Shown here: positions 1-6,064 of the stretch, piece by piece
Layout of the letters: every line of letters starts with the position of its first letter
How positions within the stretch are numbered: the first letter of the stretch is position 1
Assembly (NCBI GenBank): GCA_030066245.1
Contig: JASJBY010000126.1
Span: 1-12,690, forward strand
Direction of reading: 5' to 3'
DNA from: Gammaproteobacteria bacterium
GTDB lineage: Bacteria; Pseudomonadota; Gammaproteobacteria; JAABTG01
DNA: 12,690 nucleotides
Program-made: the position numbers and the translations under genes
The notes under the pieces: generated by a model
Database searches by the model: none
Told to the model about the DNA's origin: nothing
Seen by the model: the letters and a program-made list of their open reading frames with translations, nothing else

Positions 1-22
1 CCTACTTTCCGCATGTCGATTT
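1..22 (+). repeat. Left terminal inverted repeat of the IS
   Basis: Starts CCTACTTTCCGCA and is the inverted copy of the right end at 2301-2322, with one mismatch at repeat position 14 (T here, C at the other end). This is the presumed transposase-binding and cleavage end. Confidence 0.92.
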
Positions 23-557
23 CGCTATTTTTCCTAATTTCGTATCCTACGTGCCGAACGTTCACAGTTTAGTTCTTGGGTAATCTTCCACAGGGGTCCA
101 TTCGGGTGTTGAGTGAGTTACTGGGGACGAGTGTTTTTCTCGGCATATCGTCATGACAGGCTCACTTGTGTTATTGATGCACTTCGCGAAGAAGGCGTGC
201 CGGCAGTTCTTCGACTGCACTCTCGGTTACTGCCGATCTTCTGGCTATCGGCCGGTGTGGTCGCTACAGCGGGATCGCAGTGAGTTAGCGTCATAGCCGG
301 TAGCGTGCACGGTCTGATAGTGAGGCCGAGCCGCTCTCTCTTCCGCTGCGCGCTCATCATCGGCTTTTCGTTTGTCTGTTGATGTGGGCCTGTTATGCGC
401 AGTGCCAAGAATAGCTCGAAGTGGCGGCGCGGTGAAAGCAAGAACTGCCCAAGGTTCTTCGATCGGCCCATAAAGAGATTCGATCGACAACTCATTGATA
501 TCGCGTTGGAAATTCATCATCCTTCGGCTAGGTTCGCATGGCCGGAGAGACAAAGAG
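23..557. other. Long 5' leader of the IS, no convincing gene
   Basis: This 535-bp stretch separates the left inverted repeat from the likely transposase start. The open frames here, on both strands, are rich in Arg and Ser with no recognisable domain, and the minus-strand ones run into the transposase as antisense shadows. I see no passenger gene. It may hold the transposase promoter and untranslated leader, but no promoter stands out. The bases GGAGAG at 544-549 are a good ribosome-binding site for the GTG at 558. Confidence 0.5.
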
Positions 558-2264
558 GTGTCCAAGCAAGAGCCGCTGAGTGAGGCTCTGGTCCTGGAAT
601 CACTCCAGGTCGGTGCGCACCCGCTCATCGAACCGTTGATACAACGCCTCAGGCTGCGTGAGTTCTTGCAACAGGCTTTTTCATCTCCCAATCCACGCAT
701 CAAACTCGCTGCCGTTGACAGCGCCCTGGTGCTGGTTCGCAACTTCACGCTTTGCCGCCATCCCTTATATGAGATGTCCGAATGGGTGCGAGCCCTGGTG
801 CCCGAACAGCTGGGGCTTGCGCCGGAGCAAGTCAGATTAATCAATGACGACCGTCTGGGCCGAACCCTGGATAAGCTGTTCCAAGCCGACCGACGCAGCA
901 TTGTCACAGGGCTCATCGTGCATATGGCGCAGGCATTCCAGCTCGATTTGCAGCGCCTGCACAATGACTCCACGAGCATCACCTTCTCGGGGCTCTACAG
1001 CGAGCGCCCGCTGGGTAAAGAGGACCGGCGCTGTGTGCGCATCACGCATGGCCACAACAAGGACCATCGCCCGGATCTGAAACAGCTCCTATGGAGCCTC
1101 ACCGTCACCAGCGATGGCGCCGTGCCCGTGCACTATCAGGTATTCGATGGCAACCTCACCGATGATCAGACACACATCGAGATCTGGAAGACGTTAAGTG
1201 AGATCGTTGGCGGACCGCAGTTCATCTATGTCGCCGACGCCAAGCTCTGCACCCGGGAGAACATGGGGTTTATTCACGGGCAAGCCGGTCAGTTCATTAC
1301 CGTGCTACTCCGCACCCGCAAGGAGGATGCACGGTTCAAGCACCGGCTTGTGAACCAGGCGCCCGATTGGGAGCTTATCTGGGAGCGTCCCCCGCTACGA
1401 CGCGAGAAGGACCCGCCGGAGCGCTTCGAAGCGGTGGAAGATCCCGAGCCCAGCGCGGAGGGCTACCGCATCGTCTGGTTCCGTAGCTCAGAGAAGTGGC
1501 GGCGCGACGAGCAGGCGCGGGAGAACGCCATACACGAAGCGCGCTGGGGCTTGCGCCGACTCGCCGAGCGTGTGGGAAAGCATAAGCTCAAGACCCGCGA
1601 GCAAGTCCAGCAGGCCGTCGATAAAATCCTCGACGAGAGCGGCGCGCGCTCCTGGGTGCGCGTCGAGCTGATTCCCCGCGCGCACCACACCTACAAGCAA
1701 GGTGGTCCTGGTCGGCCCGGAAAGCACACCCGCTATGTGCGCCAAACCACCGTTGTGTACGAGCCCGTCACCACACTCGACACCCAGCGCATTGAGGCCT
1801 CCGCTGCCGCCGACGGCATCTTCCCGTTAATCACCAATATCTCCGCAGACCAGCTCTCGCCGCTCGACCTATTGACCACCTACAAGTACCAAGCCTTCGT
1901 CGAGAAGCGCCATGAACAGCTGAAGACGGCCGCGGAGGTCGTCCCGGTCAACTACAAGACGCCCGAGCGCATCGAGGCCTTCCTGTTCCTGTACTTCATC
2001 GCCATCACCTTGCATGCCCTGCTCGAGCGTCAGGTGCGCGAGGCGATGAAGGCGCGGGGCATTCGATCGATTCCTCTCTACCCCGAAGAGCGCGCCTGCT
2101 GCGCGCCCACGGCTGACAAGCTCTTGGGGCTGTTTGAGCACGTACGCCGCCACCGGCTGTTCCACAACGGTCAGTCCATCAAGACGTTTTGGGATGAGCT
2201 CACCGACGTGCAACGGCTCGTCCTCGAACTATTGGGGATCTCTGCCGCAGTCTACGGTCAGTGA
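558..2264 (+). CDS. IS1634-family DDE transposase
   Basis: Encodes the enzyme that cuts and joins the ends of the surrounding IS. I chose the GTG at 558 (568 aa) because GGAGAG lies 8 bp upstream and the homologous region starts just after it (VSKQEPLSEALVLESLQVG). The same frame is open back to a TTG at 495, which would add 21 aa. The N-terminal ~110 residues resemble the DUF4277 region of IS1634 transposases. The catalytic triad of the RNase H-like fold can be placed as D137 (HNDSTSITFSG), D227 (YVADAKLC) and E449 in YKYQAFVEKRHEQLK. The last segment fits the IS4 Y-(2)-R-(3)-E-(6)-K signature with Gln in place of Arg. A Lys/Arg/Glu-rich insertion of about 200 residues separates the second D from the E, as expected for this family. 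The frame is intact. No accessory protein is encoded. Confidence 0.9.
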   Translation: MSKQEPLSEALVLESLQVGAHPLIEPLIQRLRLREFLQQAFSSPNPRIKLAAVDSALVLVRNFTLCRHPLYEMSEWVRALVPEQLGLAPEQVRLINDDRLGRTLDKLFQADRRSIVTGLIVHMAQAFQLDLQRLHNDSTSITFSGLYSERPLGKEDRRCVRITHGHNKDHRPDLKQLLWSLTVTSDGAVPVHYQVFDGNLTDDQTHIEIWKTLSEIVGGPQFIYVADAKLCTRENMGFIHGQAGQFITVLLRTRKEDARFKHRLVNQAPDWELIWERPPLRREKDPPERFEAVEDPEPSAEGYRIVWFRSSEKWRRDEQARENAIHEARWGLRRLAERVGKHKLKTREQVQQAVDKILDESGARSWVRVELIPRAHHTYKQGGPGRPGKHTRYVRQTTVVYEPVTTLDTQRIEASAAADGIFPLITNISADQLSPLDLLTTYKYQAFVEKRHEQLKTAAEVVPVNYKTPERIEAFLFLYFIAITLHALLERQVREAMKARGIRSIPLYPEERACCAPTADKLLGLFEHVRRHRLFHNGQSIKTFWDELTDVQRLVLELLGISAAVYGQ

Positions 2265-2300
2265 CACTTTCAGGCCCAGAGAAAATTAAGAAAAACCCCA

Positions 2301-2322
2301 AAATCGACGTGCGGAAAGTAGG
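2301..2322 (-). repeat. Right terminal inverted repeat of the IS
   Basis: Read on the minus strand it begins CCTACTTTCCGCA and matches the left end at 21 of 22 bases. It marks the boundary between the element and the accessory gene cluster. It lies 36 bp after the transposase stop codon. Confidence 0.92.
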
Positions 2323-2349
2323 TACTTATCTGGAAGAGTGCCCTCAAAT

Positions 2350-3099
2350 CTACCTTAGTAGAGAATCGCTCTCGCCATCGTCAGTCAATAGAAGATCGAT
2401 CTGCGCTTTCAATCGCTCTTTATCTGCCTCATAGAATGGGGTTGGTATTTCAAGCCATGCTCGCCGTTTCGCATCGAGTCTTACTGGAATCCTGTCTACG
2501 TCTAGCGACGCATCTGTAGGCACCGAGGTCGTGGTTGGTGAAGAGACTGAGGCGGTTGGCACAATTCCATTATCTTCTTCTTCAGCAAGTTCTCCTACCG
2601 AGGCGCTTATACAAGAATTCTCGATCTCTTCATAATAATTCGCGAACTCGACGGATTTTCGAAACACCTTCAATACTAATTCGGCGGTTCGCGGTGCGAA
2701 CCCCTTCTCAATCAAGTCGTAACGAATAGTGGCGTCGGAAGGGAGATTGTCAACGTATTTGTCCAACAAGGATGCGAATACAGGAGGTGACCGCAGCCAC
2801 TTCTTGAGTAGCTCGTTTCTTAGCGCTTCGTCAGGTGCATACTGAAATGACTGCACGTCAGCAGATACTGCCATCTTGCCCGATTCTGTCCTTTCCAGGA
2901 GTCCATACCCCCTGAGCGACGCAATAGCGGAGAGCGCCGCACCGCTGTTGGCACTCGTGTAACCAAGATCTTTAGCTATCACATCGGTCGGTGCCGAATG
3001 CCGTTGCTCTTTGGCGTAAACGTCTCCGGCGCGAGCTACGGCTTCGTCCAAGGGGATCGATGGCGCTTTCGGGCTCCTTTTTCTTGGGCTTGCAGGCAT
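2350..3099 (-). CDS. Winged-helix-like protein of unknown function
   Basis: Encodes 249 aa. Residues about 16-82 look like a winged helix: helices around AVARAGDVYA and TSANSGAALSAIASL are followed by a short strand-turn-strand (YGLLERTESGKMAV). Residues 86-160 are helical and acidic, a Ser/Thr/Pro-rich linker follows at about 180-200, and a conserved-looking tail ends the protein (RIPVRLDAKRRAWLEIPTPFYEADKERLKAQIDLLL). The general plan recalls DUF5343-type winged-helix proteins, but I cannot assign it firmly. No catalytic motif, signal peptide or membrane segment is visible. It is transcribed away from the winged-helix/nucleotidyltransferase pair across a shared 280-bp AT-rich region, so it may regulate that pair or form part of the same defence cassette; this is inference. 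The ATG at 3099 has no clear Shine-Dalgarno sequence. Lower GC than the flanks suggests horizontal transfer. Confidence 0.8.
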   Translation of the reverse strand: MPASPRKRSPKAPSIPLDEAVARAGDVYAKEQRHSAPTDVIAKDLGYTSANSGAALSAIASLRGYGLLERTESGKMAVSADVQSFQYAPDEALRNELLKKWLRSPPVFASLLDKYVDNLPSDATIRYDLIEKGFAPRTAELVLKVFRKSVEFANYYEEIENSCISASVGELAEEEDNGIVPTASVSSPTTTSVPTDASLDVDRIPVRLDAKRRAWLEIPTPFYEADKERLKAQIDLLLTDDGESDSLLR

Positions 3100-3156
3100 G
3101 AGAGTTCTGTTTAAGCGTCTGATTATTCGACTATTTTTTGCGCACTAGGGTGATTT

Positions 3157-3186
3157 AGTTTAATTTGTGTGAAAAGTTAAGTTCAA
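3157..3186 (-). promoter_or_regulatory. Possible promoter for the 2350-3099 gene
   Basis: On the minus strand TTGAAC (3181-3186) and TAAACT (3157-3162) are spaced by 18 bp, a fair match to a sigma-70 promoter. Transcription would start about 50 bp before the ATG at 3099. This is a match by eye in an AT-rich region, so chance is possible. Confidence 0.3.
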
Positions 3187-3341
3187 TTTTATTACTAAGT
3201 AATATTTAGTCTATACTAATTTTTTAGGTATTCTAGCCGTTCTTAATCAATTTTAGCTAAAATATCGTGAAAAATCCTCGACCAATATGTTGAGGTAAGC
3301 TCTGGTCATTCAGTTTTTTTGCGTTAGAAAATACTAACTGC

Positions 3342-3371
3342 AGTATTCTTTATTCGCGAATAGAGAATACT
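3342..3371 (+). promoter_or_regulatory. 30-bp near-perfect palindrome, likely operator
   Basis: The two 15-base arms (AGTATTCTTTATTCG and its inverse) pair at 14 of 15 positions, and the remaining pair is T opposite G. The right arm ends 8 bp before the ATG at 3380. A further partial half-site (AAAATACT) precedes it at 3328-3335. As DNA it is a good operator for a dimeric winged-helix protein. As RNA it could fold into a hairpin reaching into the translation initiation region, where no strong Shine-Dalgarno sequence is otherwise visible. Autoregulation by the downstream winged-helix protein is the simplest reading and is typical of antitoxins. Confidence 0.6.
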
Positions 3372-3379
3372 AAAAGATC

Positions 3380-3910
3380 ATGGCATCGAGAAACAAGCAA
3401 ATATCTCTGAAACCACAGGATTTAGTGGTCCTGCTCAAAATCGCGGGCAGCCCGCGAGATCATTTTACCTATGCTAGTTTCTCTCAATCGCTAGTAATTT
3501 CGGCGTCCGAACTGCATGCAAGCATTGCACGCCTTGTGCACTCCCGATTGGTTGTACCCGAAGAGAATCAAATCAGCTTAATCCAATCTGCGCTGTTAGA
3601 CTTCATCTTCTATGGTGCAGTCTATTTTTTCCCTCCAGTAATGGGCCCTGCGACCAGAGGGATTCCAACCGGATACGCTGCGCCTCCACTCAAAGACCTG
3701 ATTGGCCAATCCGATGACATGGTTCCGGTTTGGCCCGACACGAAGGGTCCGATCCGAGGAGTAGCGCTCTATCCGCTATATCCAAGCGTGCCAGCGGCAT
3801 CCCAACTCGACCCTGTACTATACGAAAACCTCGCTCTATTCGACGCTCTTAGGGCAGGAGCTGCACGAGAACGTGAGCTTTCACGCCAGCTCTTACGAGA
3901 AAGACTGTGA
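3380..3910 (+). CDS. Small winged-helix protein, putative antitoxin partner of a nucleotidyltransferase
   Basis: Encodes 176 aa. Residues about 10-68 form a MarR-like winged helix (LKPQDLVVLLKIAG, then FTYASFSQSLVISASELHASIARLVHSRLV). Residues 69-176 carry a conserved-looking region: LLDFIFYGAVYFFPPVMGPATRG, then IPTGYAAPPL, VWPDTKGPIRGVALYPLYPSVP, and a C-terminal helix (LYENLALFDALRAGAARERELSRQLLRERL). I recognise this combination as a widespread, uncharacterised family usually found directly before an AbiEii-like nucleotidyltransferase. No signal peptide or membrane segment is seen. Its TGA overlaps the GTG of the next gene, so the two are translationally coupled. By analogy with AbiEi/AbiEii it may repress its own operon and neutralise the partner, but unlike AbiEi the C-terminal part is not a recognised antitoxin domain. 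Function is therefore inferred from context. Confidence 0.85.
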   Translation: MASRNKQISLKPQDLVVLLKIAGSPRDHFTYASFSQSLVISASELHASIARLVHSRLVVPEENQISLIQSALLDFIFYGAVYFFPPVMGPATRGIPTGYAAPPLKDLIGQSDDMVPVWPDTKGPIRGVALYPLYPSVPAASQLDPVLYENLALFDALRAGAARERELSRQLLRERL

Positions 3911-4602
3911 ATCCAAACGATCCAAACGTCCAGCTCGTTGAGGGAGTAGTTCAGCATTTGGGCGAACTAAAGGACGAATTCGTATTCGTCGGAGGCTGTG
4001 CGACAGGCCTTTTGGTTACTGACCCTGGCCGCCCGCCGGTACGTGCCACGACTGATGTCGATTTGGTTACAAGCGTTGCTACGCGTCGCGATTATTACCA
4101 GCTGGCTCACCGACTACGTAAACTAGGGTTCACCGAAGATCGAAATAGCGATGTTCTGTGTCGGTGGCGGATCACTGATTTCAGGGTTGACGTAATGCCG
4201 GTCGACCAAGATATTCTCGGATTCTCGAATCGGTGGTACGGCGAGGCCTATGAAACCGCCAGGTTATGCTACCTACCAAGTGGTGAGACAATTAAACTTA
4301 TTTCACCAATCCTGTTTCTTGCCACGAAACTTGAAGCGTTCCACGAAAGGGGAAATGAGGATTTTGGCGTAAGCCATGATATGGAAGACATATTGACTGT
4401 GGTAGATGGCAGACGGGAACTAATAGACGAACTGGCGACTGTTCCCGATTACGTCAAAGAGTACTTAAGAGAAGAATTCGATACGTTGTTATCTCGGCCA
4501 GACTTCGTCAGTTCGATCACCTGGCACTTGGCAGGTGATGCAGCTAACCAGGCCCGCGCTGGAGAGATCATCAGGAGACTTCGCGCAATCGCTGAGTTAT
4601 AA
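3907..4602 (+). CDS. AbiEii/AbiGii-like nucleotidyltransferase, putative toxin
   Basis: Encodes 231 aa from a GTG that overlaps the upstream stop codon (GTGA). The N-terminal half shows the polymerase-beta-type nucleotidyltransferase signature: G29-G30 (FVFVGGCATGLL), then R46-A-T-T-D50-V-D52 as the first two metal-binding acids, and a probable third acid D95 (FRVDVMP). The C-terminal half has the segment PILFLATKLEAFHERGNEDFGVSHDMEDILTVVDGR, with the Lys and Asp/Glu pattern seen in AbiEii-type proteins. All key residues are present, so the enzyme is probably active. Relatives transfer nucleotides to RNA, and some toxins of this fold modify tRNA ends; the substrate here is unknown. It is about 75 aa shorter than classical AbiEii. 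With the upstream winged-helix gene it forms a two-gene module; an abortive-infection or toxin role is inference. Confidence 0.85.
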   Translation: MNPNDPNVQLVEGVVQHLGELKDEFVFVGGCATGLLVTDPGRPPVRATTDVDLVTSVATRRDYYQLAHRLRKLGFTEDRNSDVLCRWRITDFRVDVMPVDQDILGFSNRWYGEAYETARLCYLPSGETIKLISPILFLATKLEAFHERGNEDFGVSHDMEDILTVVDGRRELIDELATVPDYVKEYLREEFDTLLSRPDFVSSITWHLAGDAANQARAGEIIRRLRAIAEL

Positions 4603-4797
4603 ACGATATCGAACGAGCGGCTAGTTGCAAGCTTCCCCACATATTCTACGTGTCTAGACTGAGCGTATGGCTGGTAAACTGAGACTTACTCGCCGGGAGC
4701 GCCAGTTTGCCGAGATTGTCGGAGCCGTATGTGGCTAGACCGGTGTCGGCGCTCAAGTCTTATTGCTTTCGCTTTGCCGTTTGCAAGAATACCGGCT

Positions 4798-5307
4798 CTA
4801 GGACACGGCCTGATAGTATAGATGCTGCAAGTGCTGGGCTTCGGCAAAGAAGTACCGAGGCTCTCCTATATAGCTGATCTGAACTACGCCCCGGCCGGGT
4901 CCCACACCAGCTGTATCGGCGTTTGTGATCGATATTTCCATACAGCTGTCTTGAAGGCCGAGAAATTGAAAAACGAAAGCAGTAGCCAGGAGAGCTGTGA
5001 ATTCCAGCAAGTAGCGTCCGGCCAGGAAAACGACGGGCGCAACGGAATTCATGGTGAGGAATGCGGTTCGCAGGGAACGCAGGAACCGGGCGCCGCGGCC
5101 GTGGAAGGATTCGCGGGTGTTGAATGTGCCGTTCGTGATACCCCGGGGCTTCTGCACCATGTGGGTGTAGCGTACACCGATGGCGGTCTGCAAGGGCAAT
5201 TTTCACTTGAATCGCTCGTTGCACAGCAGGGAGGCGCCGCAACTTTCCCTGGCGGTCAAAGTGGGGATGGCGGCCCAGGCGGCGTCGAGGCCCACGGCGG
5301 ACCGTGA
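4798..5307 (-). pseudogene. Probable decayed reading frame with a membrane segment
   Basis: One minus-strand frame is open from after a TAA at 5308-5310 to a TAG at 4798-4800, except for a single in-frame TGA at 5203-5205. Codons on both sides of the TGA mostly end in G or C, as in the host genes nearby, at least in the first two thirds, which argues for a once-coding sequence. The part after the TGA can start at TTG 5199 and gives 133 aa with one hydrophobic stretch (VVFLAGRYLLEFTALLATAF). The part before it contains LDAAWAAIPTLTARESCGASLL. I do not recognise the family. It could also be a chance frame. The plus-strand frame over the same bases (4822-5307) is less convincing. Confidence 0.25.
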
Positions 5308-5561
5308 TTAGAGTTCCTGGTCGTGTTACACGGAGGACGGCGACCACATCGGCAGGCATTTCGACCGCAACTGAAGAACCTCAAGGGAGGGGGGGCTGGG
5401 GTAGATGGGGTGACGAAGGAGTTTGTCAGCAGGGGCTTCCACGCCGGCAGGACCAACAAGCATAAAGCTGTAATGGTGTGCTAGTCGGCTTGTCACAGGG
5501 TCTCGTTAACCTCTCCGGAAGCCAAAGCATAGAAGGTGTGTTGGATGGTGGGAGGTGACTG

Positions 5562-5590
5562 CGCGTTGAGCTTGAAATCCGGTCAGCGCG
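5562..5590 (+). other. Potential RNA hairpin
   Basis: CGCGTTGA (5562-5569) pairs with TCAGCGCG (5583-5590) over 8 bp with one G-U pair, around a 13-base loop. No U-tract follows, so it is not a typical terminator. It lies in the gene-poor stretch. Confidence 0.3.
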
Positions 5591-5758
5591 ACGGTTCTGA
5601 GCGGAGTGCTTGTCTGGACTCGTGAAATCCATCGCCGTGTACCGCTTGCGCTACGTTCCTTGAAGGGCAAATGTTTTACAGGTGGCGCCGCGGACGCTTG
5701 AGACGGCTGTCGGCGGGCGTGCCCCTGCTGGTGCCCACGCTTCTGCTGATGGTGGAAT

Positions 5759-5807
5759 GGTCTCTGTGTAGGGCCGCGTCTGGCCCGCTGCGCACGGTCC
5801 AGAGACC
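5759..5807 (+). other. Potential two-level RNA stem structure
   Basis: GGTCTCTG (5759-5766) and CAGAGACC (5800-5807) form a perfect 8-bp outer stem. Inside it GGGCC (5771-5775) pairs with GGCCC (5782-5786) around a 6-base loop. The nested arrangement is unlikely to be coding-driven because no credible gene covers it. It could be part of a structured RNA or of a mobile-element remnant. No U-tract follows. Confidence 0.35.
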
Positions 5808-6064
5808 TTGTGAGTGGGCGGCTGGCCGGTGCGAAGTGTGAGCTTACTGACCTGGCCGCCCAAGTGATAGCTCAATCTCTTTTGAAACGACCCCATGCCC
5901 CGGGACCGTATTGCGGTCACCGGACAGGGGACTCTACAAGGGTCATCTGACTCCGCGGCCTTGGCGAGCGGCTTCGCCCATTGGCGTTCGGTTGTGGCCA
6001 TACCGGCACGAGCCGCCGGGACGCGCCCGATGAAGGGTGTCAAGAAAGGGCAGTCATCACTCCG

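Larger units (their letters stand above)
1..2322 (+). mobile_element. IS1634-family insertion sequence, complete
   Basis: The stretch is bounded by 22-bp terminal inverted repeats that match at 21 of 22 positions and carries a single full-length DDE transposase in the orientation of the plus strand. The transposase is of the IS1634 type within the IS4 superfamily. At 2322 bp the element is longer than most IS1634 members, mainly because about 535 bp lie between the left end and the transposase start. The left end coincides with base 1 of the window, so the left flank and any target-site duplication cannot be seen, and a few outer bases could be missing. The right end lies 27 bp beyond the stop codon of the neighbouring minus-strand gene, so it does not interrupt that gene. 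The element has no obvious defects and may be active. Confidence 0.88.
3100..3379. promoter_or_regulatory. AT-rich divergent control region with several palindromes
   Basis: This is the only space between the divergent genes and is much richer in A and T than anything else in the window. It holds a 15-bp perfect odd palindrome at 3190-3204, a 14-bp perfect palindrome at 3250-3263, an interrupted repeat at 3276-3295 (CCTCGAC/GTTGAGG), and the 30-bp palindrome at 3342-3371. The heptamer ATACTAA recurs at 3213-3219, 3331-3337 and 3367-3373. GTATTCT occurs at 3228-3234 and 3343-3349, and its inverse at 3364-3370. Such repeated half-sites fit co-operative binding by the winged-helix products encoded on either side. 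Confidence 0.6.
4603..6064. other. 1.46-kb stretch without a confident gene
   Basis: The space between the nucleotidyltransferase stop and the stop of the convergent PycTM-like gene carries no gene I recognise. Open frames on both strands are short, rich in Arg, Pro and Ser, and mutually overlapping. The left third includes the decayed frame at 4798-5307. The right half has two strong potential hairpins (5562-5590 and 5759-5807). Composition rises from accessory-like at 4603 to host-like GC after about 5000. This suggests that the stretch is the scar at the edge of the acquired block. No tRNA gene, direct-repeat attachment site or second IS end is visible. Confidence 0.5.

Noticed and set aside
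245..982. 245-codon minus-strand frame in the IS leader and transposase start
   Set aside because: Arg/Ser-rich without any recognisable domain, and largely antisense to the transposase.
4667..4738. 23-residue frame MAGKLRLTRRERQFAEIVG... resembling the start of a phage terminase small subunit
   Set aside because: Too short, stops after 23 codons, and no continuation in other frames shows the expected motif; likely chance.
4822..5307. 161-codon plus-strand frame
   Set aside because: No recognisable domain, a low-complexity Gly-rich end, and opposite the more plausible decayed minus-strand frame.
4760..5359. 199-codon minus-strand frame in the gene-poor stretch
   Set aside because: Very rich in Arg, Pro and His, like a frame-shifted reading. 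The overlapping frame at 4798-5307 has more coding-like codon endings.
5562..5605. Possible group II intron domain V near ACGGTTCTGAG
   Set aside because: The 3' half looks suggestive, but the 5' half lacks the proper GAGCCGT pairing and tetraloop spacing, and no reverse transcriptase gene is present.
5651..6043. 130-codon minus-strand frame
   Set aside because: No domain, composition like non-coding high-GC DNA, and it covers the nested stem structure at 5759-5807.
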